Source of the DNA: Leptospira langatensis
GTDB lineage: Bacteria > Spirochaetota > Leptospiria > Leptospirales > Leptospiraceae
Assembly (NCBI RefSeq): GCF_004770615.1
Contig: NZ_RQER01000001.1
Coordinates: 310,001 to 374,000 of the forward strand
Direction of reading: 5' to 3'
Length of the DNA stretch: 64,000 bases
This document shows, piece after piece, positions 29,961-43,043 of the stretch; positions within the stretch are counted from its first letter, which is position 1, and each line of letters begins with the position of its first letter. The position numbers were made by a program, and so were the translations under genes. The notes below the pieces were generated by a model. The model worked only from the letters and a program-made list of their open reading frames with translations. It did no database searches and was not told the DNA's origin.

Positions 29961-32900
29961 GCGGTCCTACAGGCCCTATGTTCCTAAGAAAGTCTTAGCC
30001 TGTCTTTGCTTTGGGCTATCTATCTTTCTCACAGAACCTGTGTTTTCTCAGTCCGGAGATTATTTCGCGGATCTGACCTCGGAAAGAAAGCCGATCATGG
30101 GAAGCGATAAAGAAGACAAATATGTTTTTCGATTTCCGATCCTTGCCAATGTCGAGAGCTGGGGACCTCATTTCTCGGTGGATGCAATGGTCCTATTTTC
30201 GTATACGAACTATCCGAAGTTCAAGGAAGTCGACTTCTTTCCTCTATTCAATCATCTTTGGGCCAAGGAAAACTCTTCTTACAGGTCTTACTTCTTCCCT
30301 TTCTACTATTCGGACCGGATAGAAACATCTAAAGGGATCTCCGGCTCGAATTATTCCTTATTGCATTATAATACGTACAAAACCTCTCCTACTTATTCTT
30401 CTGAGCTTTGGAGATTTCCTTCTTTCTTACCGTTGGCAGGAAGCGAAGTGAAGAAGGAAGGAGACAGGGTGAGTGTATTCCGATATGCTCTTCCTCTTTT
30501 GTTCTTTCGGAATAAAACTCCCGAAGAGGAAAGGACCCATTTTCTCCTTTTTCATTGGGGGAAGGATAAGGACTCTTCTTACGGGGCGGTGCTCCCTCTT
30601 TTATATTGGGGTTCCGGGGTGGATCGTTCTCACTTTACTCTGTTTCCATTTGTATATTATGATTCCTTAAATTCTGGAAAAGAGGGGAGCTTTCTGACCC
30701 CATTATTCGGTCGTACTTGGAAGGACTATGGGAGCGGAGAAAATTCCGAATCCGATCGATTTTCCTATATTCTGCCCTTCTTTCGTTCTAGCTTGGTTAA
30801 GAACGGGGAAATACAGAACTCTCAAACCTTTGTTCCGATCGTATTCAGTCGCAAGTATGCAAAGGACTTGGGAACGAGGACGAATCTACTCCTATTGAGT
30901 GGTTGGAAATCGGATGCGAAAGGGGATTATGCGAGTTCTTATTTTTTCCCGCTTTTCTTTCATGAAAAAGGAACGTATTTGTACTTCCTTCCCTTTCTCT
31001 ATTATAGATCCAACGAATACTTTAGTTTGCTTCCCTTCTTAGTAAAAGGAAATCGACAAGGAGAGGAATATACCTTGATCCCTCCTTTGCTTACCTATTG
31101 GGACAAGGAAACTACTTGGATCTTCAATACCTATGTGAAAAAGGATAAAACCTCGGATCAATACAGCAATGTGACTGTGTTCCCGTTTTGGTTCTATTCC
31201 AATGATGGAAAGAATAAGAGTCACACTCTCTTTCCGATCTTTCAAGTCAATCGGACCGAAAGCAGTAAGGAGATCATCACTCCGCTCTATTATTCCTATG
31301 AGGCTCCCAAAGAATCCTATTCTTTGATTGGTCCATTAGAATTCTCTAAATCCGAGGAAGGCTCCGGTTTTAGGATCTATCCTTTCTTCTATACGGGAAA
31401 TACAAAGCAGGATTCCTATTGGAATTTTCTGGGACTCGCGGGAAGAGGCTTCGATCAAAAGGGGGATGCCAAATATACCTATGCCTTTCCTTTGTATTTC
31501 TACCAGAGGGATAGTTACCGGGTTGCCATCCCATTCTTCTTTCGATTGGGCTACGATGAAGGCCATTATACTCATTTCGGTATCTTTCACTACTGGAATC
31601 GTTCTCCTGAAAAGGACAATACCTGGATCTGGCCTTTATTATGGTTTTCGAATGTAGACAAGGTCCAGAAAGAGGATTTCAGCGTTTGGTTCCCTCTCTA
31701 TTGGAACTGGAATACTCCCCGAAGCAAGGGGGATATATTCCTTCCTTTCTATTTGAATTACGAAGAAGCGGATAAATCCCTACAGTTAGTTCTGGCTTAC
31801 TCTTCTTCTAAGACCTTGGGAACATTTAACGGAGCCTTGGGAGTCGGTTCTACGGAAAGGGAATATTATCTGGATACGGATCTATCCCTTTTCTATAATC
31901 TGTTCAGTGTTTCCACTCGAGCCTCTATCGATAAGCAAACTCTTCAGTTTTGGAAAGAGAAGCATCCCCAAGAAACCCAAAATGGGCCGGAAGCCGGGCC
32001 GATAGTTCCTTCGGAAGAAACGGGGAAAGAGGGGCTCAATAAGTACAATCGACTGACCAGGGACAGGGTCCGATCCTTCTGGGGGATCTCCGCATTATTC
32101 GGGATATTCAGTTATGAAGAAGGAGACGATAGACGACATTTCCGTCTATTGCCTTTAAGTTGGTTCTCCTGGTCCAAGAAAACCGAAGACAAGGTGTATG
32201 CTGCTCCTTTCTTCTTTTCCAGTAGGATCGGAGATGAATCCTACTTCGTACTATTTCCGTTTTATGGACGCCAGGACCAGGCCAAGAATTTCCAGGAGTC
32301 CTATCTCTTATTCGGCTTCTTAAGAGGGAAGAAGGGAGAGACCCGGGATTATTCCGTTCTATGGCCCCTCACTCGGTTTTATTACTCTCCGGAGTCTTGG
32401 GGGATCCGGGTATTTCCTTTGTTTGCACATGATGAATCCAAGGAAATGTCTCGAACGATCTCTCTTTTATATTATAAAAAACGAATATCTGAGGGAGATT
32501 CGACGAACCGATCTTTTCATAGTATTCTGATCCCATTGTATCATTCCGGTTCCGATCTGGTGCATTCGAAAGACGGGTTGCACGAAGAAAGCTACGACAC
32601 TCTTCTGCCTTTGTATTGGAGATCCGCAACGAGGGATCTGAGCGGCAGCTCCGAAAAAAGGGAAACAACAACCTATACTCTTCTCTCTAAGTATTCGAAT
32701 ACGAAAGAAACGGACGGTGCCACGTTCACTTCTTTCTTCTCTCCTTTCTATTTCTATCAAACCTACAAACTTGGGAAACAAAGCGAAGAAGAGGCTACCA
32801 AGATTGATTTCTTGCTTTTCCCTGGCTTGTACTGGGAAAGGAATAAAACGGACAGTATCTTCTTCTTGCTTGGATTCTATAGAGAGAAGACCCAAACTTT

Positions 32901-34257
32901 CAGCCAGACTAGTTTTCTTGGGTTGATCTCTTCTTCCGAGTCCAAGGAGAAGGGGCAGGGAGAGACATCGTTTAGGATCGCTCCTTTCTATTCTAACACG
33001 GAAACGGTCAGCGCAAGCGGTAAGAGCAAAACGGTTTGGGGGATCCCTTTCTACTATAATCGAACGGAGAATGTGGCGGGAGGCTGGGGTTCCACAAGCG
33101 TCAATCCTTTCGGGGTCTTCAGTTCTTACGGGGGAAAGGATACGAAATCGGAGTCTTCCTTTTGGTTTTTGCCGATCCCGTTCTTATACACTGAAAATAA
33201 TATCTACGATAGTGGGATCGCAAGTAGAGAGATCAGCTTCTTGAAACTGATCAGCTATACTAGAAGAGAAGATCTGAAGTCGGCAAAATCCGAAAAGACG
33301 GAACTATCCGCGCTGTTTCTGTTTTCCACCAGATCCGAATCGTACGAGGACCAAAAAGGAAAGAACTATGAGTTCGAATCCTATTTCTTTCCTATCTATT
33401 GGTTGAACCGGGAAACAAGACCGGACTCTAAGAGAACACATTTGAATTTCCTAATATTCTTCGACTATGCTAAGGATACGGATCGAAAAGAATCCAGACT
33501 GATCCTAGGTCCCTACTATACTATTTCCAGTTCGACTTCCGAGAATTACGGATTTCTTCCTTTGGGATTGGTTTCCAGGGACCAGGAGAGCAAGCTCTGG
33601 TTCCTTTTGGGAGCATATGGTTATAAGGACAGTACGACGGATCGCTGGGGTTTTGCGGGGATATTCGATACGAATTACGAAGAAACTTGGAAGAGAAGGA
33701 ATTTAAACTTCTTCTTGGGGCTGATCCACACCGAGCTAGAGGAGCAGAGAACCAGGGTCGCTATCTTGGGAGGAATTCTAGGCGGATACGAATCCAGACC
33801 GGATTATTCGGATACGAATCTGCTCTGGTTGAGGTGGAGATCTTCTCCGGGCGATACGCTTGCGAACTTCCTGCCTGTGTATTACTATCATTCCGACGCT
33901 GCCGGGACTTCGACCTTGGTACCTCCGGTGCTCGGGTACTTCTCTTCTGAAAAAGATGGGCGTTTCGATATGCTTGGCCTTGGTCTTCTCTACTATCGCA
34001 ATCAAAAGATCTCTAAAGAAGAAGATCTCATGCTTGTAGGTCCCGGGTTATTCTACTATAGGAAATATCCGAATAGCAACGGATTGAATGCGATGGGTAT
34101 TCTTGCAGTTCCGGGTCTTGGCGGACTTCTTTGGGATTGGGAATACGAAGAGAGAACGAAATACAGCCGTCATGCGATCTTCTCCGTGCTCTATAGTAAT
34201 GTAACGAATAAGGAAGGAAAGACCACGAATAAGATCTTCGGCATTCCGGTTTGGTAA
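29953..34257 (+). CDS. 1434-residue exported protein made of aromatic FP-type repeats
   Basis: After a signal peptide (helix KKVLACLCFGLSIFLTEPVFS, about 12-32) the whole protein is a long series of irregular repeats, each with a short aromatic strand: hhxP(L/I/F)(Y/F/W)(Y/F/W), such as DFFPLFNHL, AVLPLLYWG, TLFPFVYYD, YFLPFLYYR, TVFPFWFYS, VLFPFYGRQ, WGIPFYYNR and NFLPVYYYH. I count about forty, spaced mostly 15 to 45 residues. The spacers are hydrophilic and full of Lys, Glu, Ser and Asp. Such alternation of aromatic beta strands and polar turns suggests an outer-membrane or beta-sheet-stacked surface protein. I do not know a function. It overlaps the DUF167 gene and ends at a strong terminator. 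Confidence 0.75.
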   Translation: MTKRSYRPYVPKKVLACLCFGLSIFLTEPVFSQSGDYFADLTSERKPIMGSDKEDKYVFRFPILANVESWGPHFSVDAMVLFSYTNYPKFKEVDFFPLFNHLWAKENSSYRSYFFPFYYSDRIETSKGISGSNYSLLHYNTYKTSPTYSSELWRFPSFLPLAGSEVKKEGDRVSVFRYALPLLFFRNKTPEEERTHFLLFHWGKDKDSSYGAVLPLLYWGSGVDRSHFTLFPFVYYDSLNSGKEGSFLTPLFGRTWKDYGSGENSESDRFSYILPFFRSSLVKNGEIQNSQTFVPIVFSRKYAKDLGTRTNLLLLSGWKSDAKGDYASSYFFPLFFHEKGTYLYFLPFLYYRSNEYFSLLPFLVKGNRQGEEYTLIPPLLTYWDKETTWIFNTYVKKDKTSDQYSNVTVFPFWFYSNDGKNKSHTLFPIFQVNRTESSKEIITPLYYSYEAPKESYSLIGPLEFSKSEEGSGFRIYPFFYTGNTKQDSYWNFLGLAGRGFDQKGDAKYTYAFPLYFYQRDSYRVAIPFFFRLGYDEGHYTHFGIFHYWNRSPEKDNTWIWPLLWFSNVDKVQKEDFSVWFPLYWNWNTPRSKGDIFLPFYLNYEEADKSLQLVLAYSSSKTLGTFNGALGVGSTEREYYLDTDLSLFYNLFSVSTRASIDKQTLQFWKEKHPQETQNGPEAGPIVPSEETGKEGLNKYNRLTRDRVRSFWGISALFGIFSYEEGDDRRHFRLLPLSWFSWSKKTEDKVYAAPFFFSSRIGDESYFVLFPFYGRQDQAKNFQESYLLFGFLRGKKGETRDYSVLWPLTRFYYSPESWGIRVFPLFAHDESKEMSRTISLLYYKKRISEGDSTNRSFHSILIPLYHSGSDLVHSKDGLHEESYDTLLPLYWRSATRDLSGSSEKRETTTYTLLSKYSNTKETDGATFTSFFSPFYFYQTYKLGKQSEEEATKIDFLLFPGLYWERNKTDSIFFLLGFYREKTQTFSQTSFLGLISSSESKEKGQGETSFRIAPFYSNTETVSASGKSKTVWGIPFYYNRTENVAGGWGSTSVNPFGVFSSYGGKDTKSESSFWFLPIPFLYTENNIYDSGIASREISFLKLISYTRREDLKSAKSEKTELSALFLFSTRSESYEDQKGKNYEFESYFFPIYWLNRETRPDSKRTHLNFLIFFDYAKDTDRKESRLILGPYYTISSSTSENYGFLPLGLVSRDQESKLWFLLGAYGYKDSTTDRWGFAGIFDTNYEETWKRRNLNFFLGLIHTELEEQRTRVAILGGILGGYESRPDYSDTNLLWLRWRSSPGDTLANFLPVYYYHSDAAGTSTLVPPVLGYFSSEKDGRFDMLGLGLLYYRNQKISKEEDLMLVGPGLFYYRKYPNSNGLNAMGILAVPGLGGLLWDWEYEERTKYSRHAIFSVLYSNVTNKEGKTTNKIFGIPVW

Positions 34258-34258
34258 T

Positions 34259-34289
34259 AAAAAAGCCGAGGTTGCACCCCGGCTTTTTC
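34259..34289 (+). terminator. Bidirectional Rho-independent terminator
   Basis: AAAAAGCCG pairs with CGGCTTTTT, with an inner GG/CC after one mismatch and a loop TTGCA. T-rich on both strands, it separates the convergent repeat-protein gene and groEL. Confidence 0.88.
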
Positions 34290-34316
34290 TAAGCTTTCCG
34301 AAAGGAAGAGCAGGCA

Positions 34317-35972
<1,656 letters not shown>

Positions 35973-36260
35973 TTACTTTTTCACGATAGCAAGAATATCG
36001 CTTTCGCGGATGATTAAATATTCTTTGCCTTCGGACTTGATCTCAGTTCCGGAGTATTTGCCGTAGAGAACGACGTCACCGGGTTTCACTTCAAGAGGGA
36101 TTAGCTTTCCGTCTTCATAACGTCCGCTACCTACCTCTACAACTTTTCCCTCTTGCGGTTTTTCTTTCGCAGTGTCGGGAACAAAGATGCTACCGATCTT
36201 TTCTTCGGCTTCTTGTTTAGGCTCAACCAGAACACGGTCGCCCAGTGGTTTAATCGCCAT
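35973..36260 (-). CDS. groES: 10 kDa co-chaperonin GroES
   Basis: This 95-residue protein has the start [12 protein letters not shown], the mobile-loop region [17 protein letters not shown] and the [10 protein letters not shown] core. It caps GroEL. It is preceded by AGGAGAAAGTC and, further up, by two CIRCE-like inverted repeats, so the operon is probably HrcA-repressed and heat-induced. Confidence 0.97.
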   Translation of the reverse strand: MAIKPLGDRVLVEPKQEAEEKIGSIFVPDTAKEKPQEGKVVEVGSGRYEDGKLIPLEVKPGDVVLYGKYSGTEIKSEGKEYLIIRESDILAIVKK

Positions 36261-36281
36261 GACTTTCTCCTATAAGAGTCT

Positions 36282-36308
36282 TTAGCACTTATAATAAATG
36301 AGTGCTTA
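36282..36308 (-). promoter_or_regulatory. CIRCE operator (proximal)
   Basis: TTAGCACTT-N9-GAGTGCTTA matches the CIRCE consensus TTAGCACTC-N9-GAGTGCTAA in 16 of 18 positions and ends 22 bases before the groES start codon. It is the probable HrcA-binding site. Confidence 0.85.
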
Positions 36309-36348
36309 TTAGAATAATTTCCAGATAATTTGAAATGAAGTGCGGGGG

Positions 36349-36375
36349 CAAGCACTTTAACGGCAAGAGTGCTAA
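36349..36375 (-). promoter_or_regulatory. CIRCE operator (distal)
   Basis: A second CIRCE-like repeat with the exact nine-base spacer: the left half CAAGCACTT matches six of nine, the right half GAGTGCTAA matches nine of nine. It lies 40 bases upstream of the proximal CIRCE. Two tandem sites would allow stronger or cooperative HrcA repression. Confidence 0.75.
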
Positions 36376-36540
36376 AATATGTCTTAAAATCCGATTTGGA
36401 TAGCGAATTTTTCATTTCCCGATTTTTGGGGAAGGAAGTCTAACCGTTCTATTGCGATCTTATAAGAAGCTCAGAGAAGGCTTTCTTAAGCTTACCTGAC
36501 CCTGCTTCTTGTTGGTCATATTCCTATTTAGGGCAGCTTT

Positions 36541-38052
<1,512 letters not shown>

Positions 38053-38129
38053 CAACTGTTATTGAATTTGGTAGAGAAAAGGTTGCGAATTCCATTCCGT
38101 ATTGTATAATGTAGTACTGGAGGAAGAAG

Positions 38130-38465
38130 ATGACTGAAAATAAACAATACAATACTCTCAACGAATTCTGGCCGTTTTATCTAAGAGAACATTCCAATAA
38201 AATGAATCGGGTTCTGCATTTTATAGGAACATCCTGCGCTCTGTTTTTCATTGCTTCCGCGATTTTTTACTTAAACTTTTGGTATCTGCTCGCTGCCCTG
38301 TTTAGCGGATATTTCTTTGCTTGGATCGGACATTTCTTCTTAGAAAAGAATCGTCCTGCAACTTTTATCTATCCGGTGAAATCCTTTATCAGCGATTTTA
38401 GGATGTATTTTTGCACGATCACCGGTCGATTAGGCAAGGAGTTGCAGAAAGCTGGAGTAAAATAG
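38130..38465 (+). CDS. Mpo1-like (DUF962) membrane protein
   Basis: This 111-residue protein has the DUF962 pattern: FYLREHSNKMNRVLHFIGTS (about 16-35), two hydrophobic helices, and IGHFFLEKNRPATF near 67-80. Yeast Mpo1 is an Fe(II)-dependent dioxygenase of long-chain 2-hydroxy fatty acids, and the conserved His residues (REH, LHF, GHFF) are the presumed ligands. GGAGGAAGAAG lies just before the ATG, a very strong ribosome site. A terminator follows. Confidence 0.88.
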   Translation: MTENKQYNTLNEFWPFYLREHSNKMNRVLHFIGTSCALFFIASAIFYLNFWYLLAALFSGYFFAWIGHFFLEKNRPATFIYPVKSFISDFRMYFCTITGRLGKELQKAGVK

Positions 38466-38496
38466 TTTTCTAATATTCCAACGTATATAGTGAAAG

Positions 38497-38532
38497 AAAA
38501 GGACCGGCCTATTAGGAACCGGTCCTTTTTTA
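38497..38532 (+). terminator. Bidirectional Rho-independent terminator
   Basis: An 11-base stem AAAAGGACCGG/CCGGTCCTTTT (38497-38507 with 38519-38529) with an 11-base loop is followed by T's. It separates the convergent Mpo1-like and adenylate cyclase genes. Confidence 0.9.
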
Positions 38533-38537
38533 TTGCC

Positions 38538-39881
38538 TTAAGCTCCTACTGCTACCACAGTAACCGGTTTCTCTTTTCCTTTTACTTGCACAGGAGGTAA
38601 TGTCTCTCCCCTAAAATTTGCGCCTGCAAGTTTCCAAGTATCTTCCGAAACGAGTAGTTCCTTACCGAAGTTCTTGGTCAAAGATTCTATCCTGGAGGCT
38701 GTATTGACCGCATCTCCGATCACGGTGAACTCAGCTCGTCTGCTAGTTTCAATATTTCCGGAAAATACTTCTCCCGTATGGATCCCGATGCCGATCTTTA
38801 CGGGCTCTAAGCCTTTTGCCTCTCTCTTCTGATTGAACTCGCCTAGTCTTTCCAGCATTCTCTGCCCGCATTGCAAGGCTCGGATCGCATCGGAAGCAGG
38901 ATCTGCAGAAGGGTAAGGAGTTCCGAAGGTGGCCATGACCGCATCTCCTATATACTTATCCAAAGTGCCGCCGAACTCAAACACACAATCGGTTAAGGTT
39001 TCTCTAATAGAAGAAAGGAATTGGCTTAGTTCTAAAGGATCCATATGCTCGGACAGTGCAGTGAAATTCCGAATATCAGTGAATAGGATGGTGGCAGTCT
39101 GTCTTCTTCCTTCTAAGACGTCCGGATTGGACATCATTTCCTCTACGACTCCCGGAGAGAAATATCTGGAGAGAAGGGACCTTTGCGCTTCTCCTTCGCC
39201 TATTCGTCGGATCATGATGAGGGTCCTAAGGATACCGAAACAGAGAAATCCTGCGAGAACCAAATATACCAAGGGCCGTCCTACAAGGGCGTCCCCTAAT
39301 AGGACATGCGGGCCCATAATGTATTCAGGCCAGCCTCCTGAGAAGGAGATCTGTCCGGTCTTGGCGGCATATATAAGTATTCCATAATATACTCCGAAGA
39401 ACATGATCACGTTCAATAGGACCAGACGAAGCCTGAACTGGATCAAGGAGGAAGCCAAAGGAAAGAGATAGAAATTCACGATGGGGTTCTTGATAAAGAA
39501 ACCGTAATTTCCCGGGCTTGAGGCATGAGAATAGTAGAGAAGTAATCCTGTGATCAATACAAAGTCGGAGAACAAGGCAATATAACTAAAAACATTAACA
39601 GCCCATTTCGAATTGGTACGGATCAAGATGGAATGCCCTACAGTGATCAGAGCAAATATCCCGACTCCGATAAAATTTGCGGTCATATTTCCCGAATGCA
39701 AGTTCGCCAGGATCTGTGAAAAGAAAAAGAGAAGAAGAAGATAGCGGAATACGTTAGAGACGTAGGCGCCCATTAGTTCCTCTTTTTCCAAGACGGAACG
39801 TACTGAATCGTCCATCTTATTTCGGTTTGTCGTATCTAAAATTCTGCAAAGAAATTTCGGAAGATAGTCTCTTATCGGCAT
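38538..39881 (-). CDS. Class III adenylate/guanylate cyclase with membrane domain
   Basis: This 447-residue protein has about six N-terminal membrane helices (45-225) and a C-terminal class III catalytic domain. Key residues are present: metal-binding D269 in LFTDIRNF and D313 in GDAVMATFG, K309 in GGTLDKYIGD and D390 in FTVIGDAVNTASRIE (the Lys/Asp pair reads as adenine-specific), and N393 and R397. cAMP is therefore the likely product. AGGGA precedes the ATG by five bases. Leptospira genomes carry many such cyclases. Confidence 0.9.
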   Translation of the reverse strand: MPIRDYLPKFLCRILDTTNRNKMDDSVRSVLEKEELMGAYVSNVFRYLLLLFFFSQILANLHSGNMTANFIGVGIFALITVGHSILIRTNSKWAVNVFSYIALFSDFVLITGLLLYYSHASSPGNYGFFIKNPIVNFYLFPLASSLIQFRLRLVLLNVIMFFGVYYGILIYAAKTGQISFSGGWPEYIMGPHVLLGDALVGRPLVYLVLAGFLCFGILRTLIMIRRIGEGEAQRSLLSRYFSPGVVEEMMSNPDVLEGRRQTATILFTDIRNFTALSEHMDPLELSQFLSSIRETLTDCVFEFGGTLDKYIGDAVMATFGTPYPSADPASDAIRALQCGQRMLERLGEFNQKREAKGLEPVKIGIGIHTGEVFSGNIETSRRAEFTVIGDAVNTASRIESLTKNFGKELLVSEDTWKLAGANFRGETLPPVQVKGKEKPVTVVAVGA

Positions 39882-40048
39882 AGCTTCCCTAAAATACTCC
39901 TTTCCATTTTAGGTTCAATCGTTTCTTATAGATCGAGCGAAAGAAGAATAGAAAAGCCGGCGAATAAAATCGAAGAAAGAATACGTATCTTGGGAACTTC
40001 TCAACTGAATTCGAGATCGTATTTGATCCAGCCGGTCTAGGATGGAGT

Positions 40049-40741
40049 ATGAAGAATCGAGTGGCAATCGTGGCCGGAGGAACAGGTCTCGTAGGTGGAG
40101 AACTGGTCCGAGAACTATTGATCGATCCGGATTGGGACAAGGTATATCTGCTCGCACGCAAGCCAGTGGAATGGACCCATGCTAAGTTGGAATTGATCCT
40201 TACCGATTGGGAACATTTGAGCAATTTTCCGAAGAATATTACGGACGCATTTTGTACTTTGGGTACGACAATCGCGAAAGCAGGCACAAAAGAGAATTTT
40301 AAGAAGGTGGATCTGGACTATGTAGTTTCCTTTGCAAAGGCAGCAAGGGAAGCGGGAGCCAAGTCCTTCTTTGTAGTTACCGCTTTGGGAGCGGATCCGA
40401 ATTCATTCGTATTTTATAATAAAGTCAAAGGCCAAGCGGAGGAAGAGATCGCAAAGATCGATTTCGAGACCGTAGGGATCTTTCGTCCTTCTCTTTTGGA
40501 CGGAGAGAGAAAAGAATTCAGATTGGGGGAAAAAATAGGGCAGGTGGTAGCTGTTCTATTGAATTCCCTTTTGATCGGCCCGATCCGAAAGTATCGCTCC
40601 ATTCAGGCAAGGACAGTAGCCAAGGCGATGTTAAACTTGGCTTGGTCCTCTAAAAAAGGAAAATTCAAAATAGAATCCGACAAGATCCAGAAATTAGGGG
40701 ACGGCTCCGCTCGCGCAAATATGGAGTATATTCTAGGATAA
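40049..40741 (+). CDS. NAD(P)-binding Rossmann protein (atypical SDR, HTATIP2-like)
   Basis: This 230-residue protein starts with VAIVAGGTGLVGGELVRELL, a GxxGxxG dinucleotide site, and continues with the atypical SDR layout, including FCTLGTTIAKAG near 70 and VVTALGADPNSFVFYNKVKGQAEEEI near 108-133. It lacks the classical YxxxK; Y120-x-x-x-K124 (YNKVK) takes that place. It resembles the TIP30/HTATIP2 and YwnB group of NAD(P)-binding proteins whose substrates are mostly unknown. It converges on the SpoIIE phosphatase gene. Confidence 0.82.
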   Translation: MKNRVAIVAGGTGLVGGELVRELLIDPDWDKVYLLARKPVEWTHAKLELILTDWEHLSNFPKNITDAFCTLGTTIAKAGTKENFKKVDLDYVVSFAKAAREAGAKSFFVVTALGADPNSFVFYNKVKGQAEEEIAKIDFETVGIFRPSLLDGERKEFRLGEKIGQVVAVLLNSLLIGPIRKYRSIQARTVAKAMLNLAWSSKKGKFKIESDKIQKLGDGSARANMEYILG

Positions 40742-40754
40742 CGAGCGCTCTAGA

Positions 40755-43043
40755 TCAATTCGCTTCCGCAATCCTTTTTACGATCTCGGAAGCCTTTTGA
40801 TTTTCCGGTTCCAGTTCTAGACCAAGCCTTGCATAATGAGCGGCTTTTTCCGGACGACCTAGTTTGAAATTCAGATCGGCAATATGTACTAGATTGGCCG
40901 GTATCCCTGGATTTCTAAGTTGTACCCTTTCTGCAAGTTCTAAGGACTTGGTAAAATTCCCGATCTTCTTAAAACAGAAAGAAGCAATATAGATCATATC
41001 AGTATCCCCCGGATTCTCCTCCACATAGGTCTCCAGATAACGACATGCTTTTTGGTGGTCATTGTTCCTATAATGCAATCGGATCAGATCTCTTTTTAGA
41101 ACTTGGTTCTCCGGAGAAAGCCCCAAGGCCTCTTCAATGACTCGGATCGCATTTGTGAGCTCTTTATTCTTCAGAAATCCTTTTGCTTTCGCACTTAAGT
41201 TTTGTACGTCCTTGCTTACCTTGGATCTTTTGAATTCCTTTCCGGGGTCGTATCCGATCCTTAAGAGAGAAAGGTCGTCGGTGATCTTTCCTTTTGCCTC
41301 TAATTTAGTCAGAATGGATTGAAGATCTCCTTCGGAAGACTCGACTGCTCGTAAGAAAAGGGATTCGTCCTCATTGATGATCCTTTCTCCGTTCTCTACT
41401 TGCAATTCCAGATCGTCTCTTCCGTCCGAACCTACAATCAGCACATCGTCCGGCTCGAGAAGGAAGGTCTTCACAGTTAGGCTATCTTCTATTCCAGGCG
41501 TTCCAAGTTTTCTATATTGCAAGGTTTCCTCTAAGAAAGAGGCTTTTCCGTCCCTATATAGAACGGACCAAGGATGTTCAGCATTAATATAATATAATAG
41601 ACCTGCTTGTTCGTCCAAGACCCCTAATACCATGGATACTAACATGCTTCCGTCAAATCCTTGGAAAAGCTTATGGAGTTCCGTAAAGGCGTTCTTGATC
41701 CATTTCTCCGCATAGAGTGAATAAGTGCTCTCGTTTGTAAGAGTTCGCTGCAGGATAGAATGGAAGGCGGCACCTAGAACGAGGATCCCTCCTGCTCCTT
41801 GGAGGGATTTTCCCATGGCATCCGCATTTAAGAATACGGTGTATTCCTTTCCTCTGAGTAGGATCTCCTGAGCGATGCAGATATCTCCTCCGATCTCGCT
41901 CTCCTTTCCTTTGAATACGAAGTTCTTTTTCTGGCGAATGAGAAAGTCGACTTTTACTTTTTTGCCGCTCGTCCTATTGATTCCCAATGGCTTGATAAGA
42001 AGAGAAGTAAGAAAATAATCTCCATCTTGTTGACTTTTTAGTTCTTCTACGGTGCGAAGTGTTTCTCTTAGTTCGGAGGTCTTTTCCTCCACCAAGAATT
42101 GCAGATGTTCCCGGATCCTGCCGATCTCTCCGGTTGCCTTTGCAAAATCTCTGGCGAATCCTAAAAACTCCTTATCGATGGATATGAGAGGGAGTTTGCC
42201 CGGACCTCCCGCTGCCAGGTCGTTTGCGGATTTACTGATCTGCTCTAAGGTGGTGGAGATGGATTGAAAATAAAGAATGATCAGAATGGTTGCCGCAAAG
42301 AAAGTCAGTCCGATAAATGCGACGATCTCCAAGGAAGATTTAGGTCCGAGGCTTACATATACTGCTAGGACAGTTAAGGAAAGAAGCACAAGAGATAGTA
42401 AGAAGCCGAACTTTCCCTTGAGCCCTAAGAACCCGGGCTGCGTGTTCACATTATAGGCTCTACTCAAAAGTATTTTCTTTAAAAGTACTCTCTTCGGTCC
42501 TGTAATATAATCTGTGATAATATAAGCGAAGCCGCAATATACGAATACGGCGGCAAGCCAGCCTAGGAAGATATACCAAAGTTCCTTTAGGTCATACCCA
42601 AGGAATAGGTATGCGATCGCATCTGCAAGAAGCACAAAAGAAGCGTATCCAAAGGACGAGATCATATTATGGGTCGGCAATCGGATCAGATCCGAAAGTA
42701 CGGTGTCCAGATCTTGAGAGGGCGCATGACGCAGCGAGAAGTTCGGATGAAGAGCTCGGTTCACCCTTTGGATATGACCTTCTAATCCGGGGAGTCCGAC
42801 AGGAGCCAGTAGTCCATACTGAGTTCCATGGATTAGGGTTACGAAAACGGTGGCGGCAAGAAAGATCAATACGACCGGGTAATGGGATTGCAAGGAGAAC
42901 ATCGGAATCGTAGCAGAGCCGAAGAAGAAGGCATAAGCCGCTCCGAACCAGGCGCCTGTGAGAGAAAAAGAAACTATGGAGAATGTGTAGGAGATCCTAC
43001 GGTGGATTGCCTCGAATAGGCGATAAAAATACCTTTGGGTCAT
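40755..43043 (-). CDS. Membrane SpoIIE/PP2C-type phosphatase with TPR tail
   Basis: This 762-residue protein has several N-terminal membrane helices (about 25-275), a HAMP/coiled-coil segment (KTSELRETLRTVEELKSQ near 330) and a SpoIIE-like PP2C domain (about 350-600). The metal-site motifs are GGDICIAQEI, DAMGKSLQGAGG, GSDGRDDLEL and ITDDLSLLRI. Two or three TPR repeats follow (620-760). Such phosphatases dephosphorylate STAS-domain anti-sigma antagonists, so this protein fits the partner-switching theme. It stands alone between divergent and convergent neighbours. Confidence 0.87.
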   Translation of the reverse strand: MTQRYFYRLFEAIHRRISYTFSIVSFSLTGAWFGAAYAFFFGSATIPMFSLQSHYPVVLIFLAATVFVTLIHGTQYGLLAPVGLPGLEGHIQRVNRALHPNFSLRHAPSQDLDTVLSDLIRLPTHNMISSFGYASFVLLADAIAYLFLGYDLKELWYIFLGWLAAVFVYCGFAYIITDYITGPKRVLLKKILLSRAYNVNTQPGFLGLKGKFGFLLSLVLLSLTVLAVYVSLGPKSSLEIVAFIGLTFFAATILIILYFQSISTTLEQISKSANDLAAGGPGKLPLISIDKEFLGFARDFAKATGEIGRIREHLQFLVEEKTSELRETLRTVEELKSQQDGDYFLTSLLIKPLGINRTSGKKVKVDFLIRQKKNFVFKGKESEIGGDICIAQEILLRGKEYTVFLNADAMGKSLQGAGGILVLGAAFHSILQRTLTNESTYSLYAEKWIKNAFTELHKLFQGFDGSMLVSMVLGVLDEQAGLLYYINAEHPWSVLYRDGKASFLEETLQYRKLGTPGIEDSLTVKTFLLEPDDVLIVGSDGRDDLELQVENGERIINEDESLFLRAVESSEGDLQSILTKLEAKGKITDDLSLLRIGYDPGKEFKRSKVSKDVQNLSAKAKGFLKNKELTNAIRVIEEALGLSPENQVLKRDLIRLHYRNNDHQKACRYLETYVEENPGDTDMIYIASFCFKKIGNFTKSLELAERVQLRNPGIPANLVHIADLNFKLGRPEKAAHYARLGLELEPENQKASEIVKRIAEAN

